Assembly: GCA_021736205.1 (NCBI GenBank)
Contig: JAIPGF010000009.1
Location: 1 to 46,832, forward strand
DNA: 46,832 nucleotides
Direction: 5' to 3'
Source: Candidatus Izemoplasma sp.
Lineage (GTDB): Bacteria; Bacillota_I; Bacilli_A; Izemoplasmatales; Izemoplasmataceae
Positions 16,796 to 25,775 of this stretch are shown here, piece after piece. The notes beneath the pieces were generated by a model, which was not told the origin of the DNA, did not search any database, and saw only the letters and a program-made list of their open reading frames with translations. Every line of letters begins with the position of its first letter. Positions within the stretch are counted from its first letter, which is position 1. The position numbers and the translations under genes are program-made.

Positions 16796-16824
16796 TATAT
16801 ACACAAAGGTAATTGTCTTGTCAA
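16796..16824 (-). promoter_or_regulatory. Promoter of topA
   Basis: TTGACA (16824-16819), 17 bases, TATATA (16801-16796); an overlapping TATAAT at 16799-16794 gives 19-base spacing. The AT-only stretch 16848-16870 separates this from prmC and may form a weak hairpin. Confidence 0.7.
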
Positions 16825-16875
16825 GTAAGATATATTTTGAATTTACCTTATATATATAAATATATATAAAAAGTT

Positions 16876-17721
16876 TTACTGTTTTATAATAAACGTCATG
16901 CGGTCTTTTCCTTGCATGTCTTTCTTCTGAATAATTTTAACATCTGTAAAATAGGTATTAATTAATTGTTTTAAGGTGTCTTTTTTATCATACGCATGTT
17001 CAAACCCTATAATAAAACGCTCATTCAAATAGTGTTTTGCTTCTTTTAATATATGATGATATAAATCTAAGCCATCTTCTCCACCAAATAAAGCAACCGC
17101 TGGCTCATTATCTTTTACCAGCGGGTCAACTGCTTCTTGATTAGGAATGTAGGGTGGATTAGAAACTAAAATATCAAATTTATGATTTTTAAGTGGCGTT
17201 AACCCATTTCCTTTTAAAAAGGATACAGACCCATTTAATAACGTGTTGTTCTCTTTGGCAACGTCTAATGCCTTTTGGGAAATATCGGTTGCTGTAACAT
17301 GCATATTAGACTCTTCTAAATCAAGTGAGATTGCTAAACACCCTGAGCCTGTTCCAATATCAACAACATCGACTTCTTTACCCGCAAAGACCTCATCATA
17401 AAGTAATAATAATTCACTGAGTAATTCTTCTGTTTCAAAGCGCGGGATTAAGACATCCTCATTCACTTTAAATCTACGGCCAAAGAAATGTTCATAGCCC
17501 ATAATATGTTGAACGGGAATGTTTTTTACAATATGTAATTCAACCGCATCTAAAAATTGACTTTGGCTTTCTTTGGGCATTATTTCCTCTAATGAAGCAT
17601 ATAGTTTTTCATTGGATAACTTAGAAAAGTGCAGCATGAGTAGTTTTATTGCTGAGGGTTCTTTATTATAATCGCGTGCTCGTTGTTCATTGATGGTTAA
17701 TAATTCTTTATACGTCGGCAT
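16876..17721 (-). CDS. prmC: Release factor glutamine methyltransferase
   Basis: A 281-residue SAM-dependent enzyme that methylates the glutamine of the GGQ motif in release factors. The SAM motif is DVVDIGTGSGCLAISL and the catalytic motif NPPY is in SNPPYIPN. The N-terminal helical domain that holds the release factor is present. It lies 36 bases after prfA, its substrate gene, as in most bacteria. GGGGTG precedes the ATG. Confidence 0.95.
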   Translation of the reverse strand: MPTYKELLTINEQRARDYNKEPSAIKLLMLHFSKLSNEKLYASLEEIMPKESQSQFLDAVELHIVKNIPVQHIMGYEHFFGRRFKVNEDVLIPRFETEELLSELLLLYDEVFAGKEVDVVDIGTGSGCLAISLDLEESNMHVTATDISQKALDVAKENNTLLNGSVSFLKGNGLTPLKNHKFDILVSNPPYIPNQEAVDPLVKDNEPAVALFGGEDGLDLYHHILKEAKHYLNERFIIGFEHAYDKKDTLKQLINTYFTDVKIIQKKDMQGKDRMTFIIKQ

Positions 17722-17757
17722 GAAATCACCCCTGTAGAGTCAGAAAGAAGAGTAAAA

Positions 17758-18828
17758 TTACTCTTCTTCGGCTTTTAATTTATTTTCCATTTCAACTGTT
17801 TGAAGTGCTTCAATGAGGTCATCTAATTTACCATCAATGATGCGATCAAGTTGTTGAATAGATAAGTGTATTCTATGGTCAGTTACACGGTTTTGTGGGT
17901 AATTATAGGTTCTAATTTTCTCACTTCTATCACCAGTGCCAATTTTACTGCGGCGCTCTGCGCCTTCTTTTTCTTCACGTTCTTGCATAACACGGTCATA
18001 AATACGCGCCTTTAATATACGTAGAGCACTTGCTTTATTTCCATGTTGTGATTTTTCATCTTGACAACTTACAACAATGCCAGTTGGTTCATGTGTTAAA
18101 CGAACGGCACTATCTGTTGTGTTAACACTTTGTCCACCTGGTCCACTTGAACGATAGGTATCAACTTTAACATCATTCATATCAAGTTCAACATCAACAT
18201 CTTCTGCTTCTGGTAAAACAAGAACTGTTGCGGTAGAGGTATGAATACGTCCACCAGATTCTGTTTTAGGGATACGCTGGACACGATGTGCACCACTTTC
18301 ATATTTTAATTGTGAGTAAACATGGTTCCCAGAAATTGTAAACTCAATTTGTGTGTAGCCTCCGTCACTTCCTTCTTCAGCATTTTGAACACTAATATTC
18401 CAGCCTTGTGTTTCCGCATAACGAGAATACATTCGATAAAGATCACCAGCAAAAATATTTCCTTCACTTCCACCAGCAGCTCCACGAATTTCCATTATGA
18501 CATCTTTTTTATCATCTGGATCTTTTGGAATTAGTAGTTCTTTAAGTTTTTCTTCTATTTTGGGTAATGAATCTTTGGCTTCATGTAATTCTAATTTTGC
18601 CATTTCTATAAATTCTTCATCGTCTTCTAATTTAATAAGTTCTTCTAATTCTTCGATGGTATTTTGGGTTTCTTGATACTTTTTATATAACATAACAATT
18701 GGTTCAAGATGGCTACGTTCCTTGGATAACTCGGTTACTCTAGGAATATCTGTAGCCACTTCTTGATCCATCATTAAATTATTTATTTCTTCGAAACGTT
18801 CAACAACGTTCTCTAGTTTTTTAATCAT
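17758..18828 (-). CDS. prfA: Peptide chain release factor 1
   Basis: A 356-residue class I release factor. The peptidyl-transferase motif GPGGQSVN is intact, and the codon-recognition PxT motif reads PKT (in RIPKTESGGRIH), which marks RF1 (UAA/UAG). The ATG at 18828 is preferred to the GTG at 18837 because GGAG is eight bases upstream. The gene has its own promoter inside the end of the MATE gene. Since TGA is used as stop here, an RF2 gene is expected elsewhere in the genome. Confidence 0.96.
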   Translation of the reverse strand: MIKKLENVVERFEEINNLMMDQEVATDIPRVTELSKERSHLEPIVMLYKKYQETQNTIEELEELIKLEDDEEFIEMAKLELHEAKDSLPKIEEKLKELLIPKDPDDKKDVIMEIRGAAGGSEGNIFAGDLYRMYSRYAETQGWNISVQNAEEGSDGGYTQIEFTISGNHVYSQLKYESGAHRVQRIPKTESGGRIHTSTATVLVLPEAEDVDVELDMNDVKVDTYRSSGPGGQSVNTTDSAVRLTHEPTGIVVSCQDEKSQHGNKASALRILKARIYDRVMQEREEKEGAERRSKIGTGDRSEKIRTYNYPQNRVTDHRIHLSIQQLDRIIDGKLDDLIEALQTVEMENKLKAEEE

Positions 18829-18846
18829 AGGTATCACTCCGGGATA

Positions 18847-18875
18847 ATTATATATGATTCATTATGAATTTTCAA
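18847..18875 (-). promoter_or_regulatory. Promoter of prfA-prmC
   Basis: TTGAAA (18875-18870), 17 bases, TATAAT (18852-18847). The -35 lies in the last codons of the MATE gene, so prfA can be transcribed independently of it. Confidence 0.65.
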
Positions 18876-20277
18876 ATAAAACTCCACCTTTAACACCGAC
18901 TTTTCTAAGGTACAATATAATCCACAATGTTAAAACGAGTCCTTTAAGGATACTTGTAATACTAACAGCCCACCAAATACCACTGACACCAAGTCCTGTC
19001 ATAAGCACAAAAGCTGCAGGAATTCTAATAAGATTTCCTGTTACACCAACGATTGAAGGGATCTTTGTTTGACCTAGTCCGTTAAATACCCCCGTTGTAG
19101 ATAGTTCTAATATCATAAACAGTTGTGACATGGACAGTATTTCTAAATATATTTTTCCTAGTCTTAATGTCTCTGGATTATCAAAGAAAAATTTAAATAA
19201 ATCTTTTGCAAAGATAAACAAGACTAAATTAATAATGATACCATAGGGTATTAATAACTTCATCGCTGTTTTAAATCCCTCTTTAACACGATCATATTGT
19301 TCAGCCCCAAAGTTTTGTCCAACAAAACTATAAAGCGCTACTTGGAATCCACTAGCCACCATCCATGCGACTGCTTCTATTTGACTTCCAACACGTTGAA
19401 TCGCCATCGGTCCTTCTCCATAATAACTGACTACAATAATACCGATAACCATCGCGATAATGGTAAATAAGACACTTTGGAGTGTCACATAAACACCAAG
19501 GGAACTAATTTTTTTCATCATTGAAAGACTAAATTGTTTAATTGGTCGTAGTGAGAAAGGTCGATATGTCGAAACATAGATAACAATATAGATAAGTAAT
19601 ATAAAGGTTTGACTAATTGCTGTTGCGTAAGCTGCCCCTTTAACACCTAGTTCTAATCCATTAACTGTGATTATATTAAAAAATGTGATTTCATCCAAAA
19701 TAAAGATTGGATCTAAAATGATATTAATGAATAGTCCTGAGGCAGTAATCATGAAAGTAGACAGTGTTTTACCAAGTCCATCATAGACGCCATTAAAGAA
19801 GTTCACCATGAAATAAGACGTTCCTGCAAGGACAATAACACGCATATAATCAATAGCGTACGTGTCAATACGGATATTTCCTGTATTAAATAAACGGACA
19901 TAGGCATTGGCACCAAAATAACCAAATAATGTATATAAAATGGCAAACCCCAGCATCAATAAAAATCCGTTATTACCAATCTTTTCCAGTAATTCCATAT
20001 CATTTTTTCCAGCAGCTTGTGAAACTTTTACACTAGTCCCAATTTTAGCAAGTAAAATAATACCAAACCCAAACCAAGGATAAAATCCAATGGTACCAAC
20101 TGCACTAACTGCTTCTTCACTTATTAATCCGATTCTATCAACACTAGCAACCCAAAACATATCGGTCAAATTATACGTCATTTGAACGATACTTGTTAAG
20201 AGTGTTGGAATAGCAACTCGCAATAATTTAAACAATATAGAGCCTGTTGTTAAATCAAGTTTATTTTTTACTTTCAT
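18862..20277 (-). CDS. MATE-family multidrug/Na+ antiporter-like transporter
   Basis: A 471-residue protein with about twelve hydrophobic helices in two similar halves, each beginning with a P(T/Y)L/MxxQ-like region, the layout of MATE efflux proteins. The N-terminus reads LLRVAIPTLLTSIVQMTYNLTDMFWVA, typical of the family. It probably exports cationic compounds by Na+ or H+ exchange; the substrate cannot be told. AGGTG lies eight bases before the ATG. A TGATACAAT (20331-20323, minus strand) may be its -10. Confidence 0.9.
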   Translation of the reverse strand: MKVKNKLDLTTGSILFKLLRVAIPTLLTSIVQMTYNLTDMFWVASVDRIGLISEEAVSAVGTIGFYPWFGFGIILLAKIGTSVKVSQAAGKNDMELLEKIGNNGFLLMLGFAILYTLFGYFGANAYVRLFNTGNIRIDTYAIDYMRVIVLAGTSYFMVNFFNGVYDGLGKTLSTFMITASGLFINIILDPIFILDEITFFNIITVNGLELGVKGAAYATAISQTFILLIYIVIYVSTYRPFSLRPIKQFSLSMMKKISSLGVYVTLQSVLFTIIAMVIGIIVVSYYGEGPMAIQRVGSQIEAVAWMVASGFQVALYSFVGQNFGAEQYDRVKEGFKTAMKLLIPYGIIINLVLFIFAKDLFKFFFDNPETLRLGKIYLEILSMSQLFMILELSTTGVFNGLGQTKIPSIVGVTGNLIRIPAAFVLMTGLGVSGIWWAVSITSILKGLVLTLWIILYLRKVGVKGGVLFENS

Positions 20278-20344
20278 GTCAAATCACCTAGTAACTTTTT
20301 TGTTTTTAATTCAACCTTTACAATTGTATCATTAAAGACAAAAA

Positions 20345-20392
20345 AAGGCTACTAAAGAAAACTTAAAATTTTAATTTAAGTTTTCTTTTAGT
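20345..20392 (-). terminator. Terminator overlapping the end of mscL
   Basis: Long AT-rich hairpin (20351-20367 with 20375-20392, one bulge) spanning the mscL stop, with seven T on the minus strand after AGCC. Confidence 0.65.
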
Positions 20393-20802
20393 AAATCTTT
20401 AATATCAAGTAATACTTGATCTGTTTTAACTTTTTGATTAATTATTTGTGTTTTTAATTCTTCTTCAGCTTTGTCAAACATATCTTTGGCATTGTTAATA
20501 AAGCGTACCACCAAAAAAACAATAATTGCGATAACAAAAAAATCAATGATGTTTTGAATAAAACTTCCATAGTATATTGCGTTTTCTTGAATACCTGCAG
20601 TTTCATTTGCTGCGGTAATCACATATTTATAATTCTTAAATCCTTGTTCACCAGTAACCAAACTAATAACAGGCGTTATTATATCTTTCACTAAGCTATT
20701 AACGATTCGTGTAAATGCAGTACCAATAACCACAGCAACTGCTAAATCTAAAATATTTCCTTTTTGAATGAATGTTTTAAATTCTTTTGCTAAATTCTTC
20801 AT
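20371..20802 (-). CDS. mscL: Large-conductance mechanosensitive channel
   Basis: A 143-residue homopentameric channel that opens under membrane tension to protect from osmotic shock. The N-terminal amphipathic helix and first membrane helix contain KGNILDLAVAVVIGTAF, the family signature. A second helix (about 84-104) and a charged cytoplasmic helix at the end follow. The ATG at 20802 has AAGGAG eight bases upstream; a TTG one codon earlier is less likely. TATAAT at 20832-20827 (minus strand) is a probable -10. Confidence 0.96.
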   Translation of the reverse strand: MKNLAKEFKTFIQKGNILDLAVAVVIGTAFTRIVNSLVKDIITPVISLVTGEQGFKNYKYVITAANETAGIQENAIYYGSFIQNIIDFFVIAIIVFLVVRFINNAKDMFDKAEEELKTQIINQKVKTDQVLLDIKDLLKENLN

Positions 20803-20873
20803 CAAATCATCTCCTTATTTATCTATATTATATAAGGATTTTCTTAACATATAAATGTTTTATTTTGAATAAA

Positions 20874-20901
20874 TTGTATTCGCTCTAAAGTATGGTAAAA
20901 T
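20874..20901 (+). promoter_or_regulatory. Promoter of the DUF2254 gene
   Basis: TTGTAT (20874-20879), 16 bases, TAAAAT (20896-20901) with TGG before it, an extended -10. Confidence 0.5.
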
Positions 20902-20936
20902 TAAAGTAAGTTATTTTCGACAAAAAGGGTGGTTCT

Positions 20937-22238
20937 ATGAAAAAATATTTTAACAAATTAAAACATAAGTATTACTTTGTTCCAGGAATTTATATTACAG
21001 TATTTCTAATATTAACATATCTTTTTAATGCTATACAAAATTACCAGATAATGATGTATTTCCCTGATTTTTTCATCTCAACAACAATCTATGGTGAAAA
21101 CCTGTTTCCATTAATGATTGGTTCAGTTGTAACTCTTACAACAATTACTTTTTCTTTAATGATGGTTATTTTAACGATGTATGGTTCACAGTTTTCACCA
21201 AGAACTTTACAAGATTTCTTATCTAGTAAAAATACCCAACATGTTTTAGGATATCTGCTTGGTACACTTATTTTTTCCGTTATTAGTTTCTACTTTTTAG
21301 ACTTTTACACATTTAATGTGATTACACCCAGTGTCGCAACCCTACTGTTTATTGGTGCGATATTATCTTTTGGTTTCTTTATTTACTATGTTGCAAAACG
21401 TGTTCAAATAACATCCTATATTCAAAACCTTGTTGAGGAAATCAACGATAGTATTAACGAAAAACAAAAAAATGTTGTCGATGACAAACACATTTTATTT
21501 AAACATGAAGTTGAATTAAATAAAATTCTTGAAGAAGAACCTATAATCTATAAAGCTGAAAATTCAGGTTATATTCTTTCTTATGATATATCTGGATTAA
21601 AAGCACTTGCAATAGAATCAAATATTATTTTAAATACAGAACGTCAACCAGGTGAGTACGTCCTTAAAAATGATTCATTAATAGAAATTCATCATTTTAA
21701 AGGCGATGAAGAAGAATTGTTTGAAATGTTAAAAAAACATATCAATATTAGTACTGAAACAAGCAAGAATAGTTTTGATGAAGGTATTAATAAGATATTT
21801 GATATTGCACTTCGTGCATTATCTCCGGGTATTAATGATCCTGCAACAACCCGTTTTTGTATTGATAATATTGGGTACATCTTAGAAAAAATTACGATTA
21901 TTTTAGCCCATACTGTTTATACGGATGATGAAAATAATGTTCGGGTTATTTCAACAAGAGAACACTTTGCCACCTTACTCCATAATTACTTTTATGAGAT
22001 AAAACTCTATGGATTTAAAAATATTACTGTTATAAAATCAACTTTAGAGGTGTTGAATCGCATCAGTAAAAACACAGATACCTTTCAAAATAAAGAAATA
22101 TGGGACTTTACCCATTATTTGTTAGATGATATGAAGTTATCAAAGCTACATCCCTATGAATTAAGACCTTTACAACAAATAATTATGTCTATTAGTGAAA
22201 ATACAGAACAAGAAAACGACTTCTTTAAAGAAACTTAA
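20937..22238 (+). CDS. DUF2254 family membrane protein
   Basis: A 433-residue protein of the DUF2254 family. Four membrane helices occupy about residues 13-160; the segment ITFSLMMVILTMYGSQFSPR and the following helix are the recognisable family core. The C-terminal 270 residues are cytosolic and include a conserved-looking stretch ALRALSPGINDPATTRFCID, which in the family contains the SPGxNDPxTA motif. AAGGGTGG precedes the ATG. No biochemical role is established that I know of. It is a single-gene unit, next to a TauE-like transporter with its own promoter. Confidence 0.85.
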   Translation: MKKYFNKLKHKYYFVPGIYITVFLILTYLFNAIQNYQIMMYFPDFFISTTIYGENLFPLMIGSVVTLTTITFSLMMVILTMYGSQFSPRTLQDFLSSKNTQHVLGYLLGTLIFSVISFYFLDFYTFNVITPSVATLLFIGAILSFGFFIYYVAKRVQITSYIQNLVEEINDSINEKQKNVVDDKHILFKHEVELNKILEEEPIIYKAENSGYILSYDISGLKALAIESNIILNTERQPGEYVLKNDSLIEIHHFKGDEEELFEMLKKHINISTETSKNSFDEGINKIFDIALRALSPGINDPATTRFCIDNIGYILEKITIILAHTVYTDDENNVRVISTREHFATLLHNYFYEIKLYGFKNITVIKSTLEVLNRISKNTDTFQNKEIWDFTHYLLDDMKLSKLHPYELRPLQQIIMSISENTEQENDFFKET

Positions 22239-22253
22239 TAAACAGTTTTCTGT

Positions 22254-22282
22254 TTGAATTATACAAATAATAGTCGTATAAT
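22254..22282 (+). promoter_or_regulatory. Promoter of the TauE/SafE gene
   Basis: TTGAAT (22254-22259), 17 bases, TATAAT (22277-22282). Confidence 0.65.
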
Positions 22283-22308
22283 ATTTTTAGACTGAAAAAG
22301 GTGAGATG

Positions 22309-23070
22309 ATGGAGATAATTATTTACATAGTAAGTGGGTTTTTAGCTGGAATTGTGACTGGTCTTGTTGGTCTAAGCGCAGCCACTGTTATTGGACCAAT
22401 GTTCGCAACATTTCTTGGTATGAATACCTATGTTGCGATTGGAATAGCACTTTTTAGTGATGTTTTTGCCAGCGCAACAAGTGCGCTTAATTATTATTCA
22501 CATAAAAACATTGATTTAAAAAAAGGCGCTGTTTTTGGCGCCATTGTCGTATTTTTCACGATTATTGGTAGCTATTTCTCAAAAGATACCGATCCCACAA
22601 GTTTGAATAGTATTATCAACTTTATTGTTATCTTCTTAGGTCTCAGATTTATTATTTTCCCTGTTAAAGAACGACAAATCCCCATGTTGGACAATAAACA
22701 TCTACTATTTGCTCAAATTATTTTTTGGGGTGTATTAATCGGTCTAATCAACGGTGTCTTTGGTGCCGGAGGAGGACTCAGTATTCTAGCAGTTCTCACC
22801 ATTTTACTAGGTTACGATCTAAAAACCGGTGTTGGGACAAGTGTATTTATTATGATCTTCACCGCCTTAGTTGGTAGTGTCACACACTTTATTATCGGAG
22901 GAACATTGCTCTTACCACTTTTAATCACAGGCTTCAGTGCGTTTGTTGGTGCAAACTTAAGTTCTAAATTTGCCAACAAAGTAAATGAAGTGGTTCTTAA
23001 TCGAGTCGTAGGGATTGTCTTAATTTGTTTAGGTATTATCTTGACTGGTTATTTTTATTTAGGTATTTAA
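22309..23070 (+). CDS. TauE/SafE family anion permease
   Basis: A 253-residue membrane protein with about eight helices in two repeats. The repeats are marked by GFLAGIVTGLVGLSAA near the start and GLINGVFGAGGGLSIL in the middle, the glycine-rich motifs of the TauE/SafE (TSUP) family. Members export or import sulfite, sulfoacetate, taurine-related compounds or other anions. Of two adjacent ATGs (22306, 22309), the second is spaced better from AAGGTG. A strong terminator follows. The substrate is not indicated by neighbours. Confidence 0.87.
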   Translation: MEIIIYIVSGFLAGIVTGLVGLSAATVIGPMFATFLGMNTYVAIGIALFSDVFASATSALNYYSHKNIDLKKGAVFGAIVVFFTIIGSYFSKDTDPTSLNSIINFIVIFLGLRFIIFPVKERQIPMLDNKHLLFAQIIFWGVLIGLINGVFGAGGGLSILAVLTILLGYDLKTGVGTSVFIMIFTALVGSVTHFIIGGTLLLPLLITGFSAFVGANLSSKFANKVNEVVLNRVVGIVLICLGIILTGYFYLGI

Positions 23071-23077
23071 ACGATAA

Positions 23078-23107
23078 ACTAAAGCCACTATTTGTTAGTG
23101 GCTTTTT
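23078..23107 (+). terminator. Terminator of the TauE/SafE gene
   Basis: Stem AAAGCCACTA / TAGTGGCTTT (23081-23105), loop of five, followed by T-run. Confidence 0.88.
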
Positions 23108-23139
23108 AATTTCAAAAAATCTGTTTTATTTTGTGATCT

Positions 23140-24372
23140 TCAATCATTTATTTCTTTCTCATACGCTATTTTTGCGAGTGGGAACGGATCAAGGGCACGA
23201 TCAAAGATTCCTTGAACATAACTGATAAGTACACCATAATTTACAATTGGGATACCTTTTTCTTTAATTTCATTTATTCTATGCATCATTTCTGCTTTAT
23301 TTAACATACACGCCCCACAATGAATCACAAGTTTTACATCATTGATATCTCGTGGGAATGTATAGCCACTAGAATAACTAAATTCAAAATCTTTACCTGT
23401 GTATTGACGTAACCATCTAGGAATTTTAACAGTTCCTATATCATCTGATTGTCTGTGATGTGTGCACCCTTCTGACACAAGGATTTTGTCCCCCTGTTTT
23501 AAGGAGTCAATCGCTTTAGCACCTTTTACTAATTCTTCTAGATCCCCTTTATGTCTCGCAAACAAAATGGAGAAACTTGTTAGGGTAATATCCTTGGGAG
23601 TATCAGCACTTACTTTTAAGAATGCTTGTGAATCCGTAATAACAAGTTTTGGTTTTACCCGTAATTTATTAAGTACATCTCTAAGTTCATGTTCTTTTGT
23701 CACAATACTAATCGCATCACTTTCTAATACATCACGGATAGTTTGTTGTTGGGGGAGAATCAGTCTCCCTTTCGGAGCTGCTTTATCAATGGGCGTTACT
23801 AATATAATAATGTCACCAGGATTAATTAAGTCTCCCACAATTCGAAACTTTTCTTCTTCGATTTTCAATGTTTTACCAATAACGTCTTTTAAACGCGTAA
23901 TATTATTATTTTCTGTCGCACTGACGTTTAATACAGTTTCTTTTCTAAAGGTGTCATTAAACGATTTATCGGTAGTTGTTAGATCTGTTTTATTTGCGAC
24001 TAATAAATACGGTTTTTGACGCTTTTTAAATTCTTTTATCAAGTCTTTTTCAAAGGAAAAATCTGTTTGATTTATATCAAACACAATCAGTCCTATATCG
24101 GTTTTATTAATAATTTGATACGTTTTATCAACGCGAAGTTCTCCTAACGTGCCTGTATCATCAATCCCAGCTGTATCAATAATAACACAAGGTCCTAATG
24201 GTAGTATCTCCATCGATTTAAATACTGGATCTGTTGTTGTTCCAGCGTGGTCACTCACAAGAGAAATTGTTTGGGAGGTCAAGGCATTTATAATACTTGA
24301 TTTACCGACATTCCGGCGACCAAAAATACCAATGTGGATTCTATTTGATCGGGGTGTTTTATTCATACTCAT
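23140..24372 (-). CDS. hydF: [FeFe]-hydrogenase maturation GTPase HydF
   Basis: A 410-residue scaffold and carrier protein that assembles the 2Fe subcluster and delivers it to apo-hydrogenase. The N-terminal GTPase domain has GRRNVGKSS (18-26), DTAGI (66-70) and NKTD (127-130). The C-terminal cluster domain has Cys303 with His305 or His306 (GCTHH), then HCGACM with Cys352 and Cys355, the CxH...HCxxC ligand set. AAGGA lies upstream of the ATG at 24372; the aspA-like stop is only four bases away. It is the last gene of the maturation operon. Confidence 0.95.
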   Translation of the reverse strand: MSMNKTPRSNRIHIGIFGRRNVGKSSIINALTSQTISLVSDHAGTTTDPVFKSMEILPLGPCVIIDTAGIDDTGTLGELRVDKTYQIINKTDIGLIVFDINQTDFSFEKDLIKEFKKRQKPYLLVANKTDLTTTDKSFNDTFRKETVLNVSATENNNITRLKDVIGKTLKIEEEKFRIVGDLINPGDIIILVTPIDKAAPKGRLILPQQQTIRDVLESDAISIVTKEHELRDVLNKLRVKPKLVITDSQAFLKVSADTPKDITLTSFSILFARHKGDLEELVKGAKAIDSLKQGDKILVSEGCTHHRQSDDIGTVKIPRWLRQYTGKDFEFSYSSGYTFPRDINDVKLVIHCGACMLNKAEMMHRINEIKEKGIPIVNYGVLISYVQGIFDRALDPFPLAKIAYEKEIND

Positions 24373-24376
24373 ACAA

Positions 24377-25762
24377 TCAGTCCTTATAGGGGGAAGTTAA
24401 GTTTTGTGGATTTAAATAAATGTCTAATTCTTTTTCACTTAAAATTTCTTGCTTTTTTAAAATTGTTTTAACGCATGTGTTAGTTTGAATGGCTTCTTTT
24501 ACAATCTCACTTGCTTTATCATAGCCAATTTGTTTAATTAATGGCGTAATGAGTGCGTGCGATTTTTCAACGTTTTCTTGGCATCTTTTTTTATCTATCT
24601 TGATATACTTAATACATTTATTGTTTAGTTTGTCTACTGTGTTTTTAAGTAGCGTTAAACTTTCAAGTAAGCTTTCAGCAATCCCTGGTAAAAATGGATT
24701 TAACTCGTTAGATCCTGAAGCAACTAAGTTAGTAATATACATATCATTCGCAATAATCTTTTCTGCGTTAAGAATGGTCATCTCTAAGATGACTGGGTTA
24801 ACTTTTCCCGGCATAATAGATGACCCTTTTTGATTTTGTTTTAAGATAATCTCTCCAATACCACTGCTTGGTCCTGATGCTAAAAAACGTAAATCATTGG
24901 CTATTTTTTTTAGGGTTGTTGCTGCGACCTTTAATAAGCTAGAGACTTCAGAAAACACATCTAAATTTTGGGTGTTATCAATTAAGTTATCTGCACGTGA
25001 AAGACCAATGTTTGTCGATTGTTGCAAGAGGTCTGTCATTAAAAAGATATACCTGATAGGGGCGTTTATACCTGTTCCTATAGCTGTACCGCCAAGATTA
25101 ATCATGCGCAGACGTTCTTCTACTTTATAAATACGCCAACGGTCCCGACTCACCGTTTCTGCATACGCTCCAAACATTTGACCAGCTAATATAGGAACGC
25201 CATCCATATATTGTGTGCGTCCTAGTTTAATAACAGCTCCATATTCGGTTTCTTTTTCTTGGAAACTGGTTTGCAAACTAGCATAACTTTCTGCTAGTTG
25301 TCTTATTTGTTTAATAGCAGCAATCTTTATACTTGTTGGATAGGTATCATTGGTTGATTGATGTTTATTCACATCATTGAGTGGATGGATAAACTTATAT
25401 GTTCCAAGTGGCTTAGAAGCGCACTCAAGTGCCACATTTGCAATCACTTCATTCACGTTCATATTTGTCGATGTCCCTGCTCCACCTTGATATTTATTAA
25501 TGACAAATTGATCGTTGTAGTGTCCGTTTAAAATTAAGTCACATGCAGCAACAATATAGTCATGTTTTTCTTTGGATAAGTCCGTTAGTTTGTAGTTCAC
25601 AATCGCTGCTTGTTTTTTAATATTAACCAGTTCTTTAATGATCAGTGGATTGACTTTCTCATTAGACACATTAAAATTATCGAGCGCACGAGCTGTTTCA
25701 ATACCATAATACATATCATCGTTTAATGAAACAACGCCTAAGTCGTCTTTTTCTTGGCGCAT
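24377..25762 (-). CDS. aspA: Aspartate ammonia-lyase-like protein in the hyd operon
   Basis: A 461-residue member of the aspartase/fumarase superfamily, which eliminates ammonia or water from aspartate or similar substrates. The signature GSSIMPGKVNP, with the lid-loop serine that acts as base, is intact, as are GAGTSTNMNVNE and the HPLNDVN / STND segments found in aspartases. The ATG at 25762 follows AGGAGG, which overlaps the hydG end; upstream in-frame codons are discarded. Encoding between hydG and hydF suggests a link to maturation, perhaps ammonia supply, but this is inference. A general catabolic role remains possible. Confidence 0.85.
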   Translation of the reverse strand: MRQEKDDLGVVSLNDDMYYGIETARALDNFNVSNEKVNPLIIKELVNIKKQAAIVNYKLTDLSKEKHDYIVAACDLILNGHYNDQFVINKYQGGAGTSTNMNVNEVIANVALECASKPLGTYKFIHPLNDVNKHQSTNDTYPTSIKIAAIKQIRQLAESYASLQTSFQEKETEYGAVIKLGRTQYMDGVPILAGQMFGAYAETVSRDRWRIYKVEERLRMINLGGTAIGTGINAPIRYIFLMTDLLQQSTNIGLSRADNLIDNTQNLDVFSEVSSLLKVAATTLKKIANDLRFLASGPSSGIGEIILKQNQKGSSIMPGKVNPVILEMTILNAEKIIANDMYITNLVASGSNELNPFLPGIAESLLESLTLLKNTVDKLNNKCIKYIKIDKKRCQENVEKSHALITPLIKQIGYDKASEIVKEAIQTNTCVKTILKKQEILSEKELDIYLNPQNLTSPYKD

Positions 25763-25775
25763 AAGGCACCTCCTT

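Noticed and set aside
23462-24019. A 185-residue plus-strand frame
   Set aside because: It is antisense to hydF, which has all expected motifs; no ribosome site or family likeness is seen.
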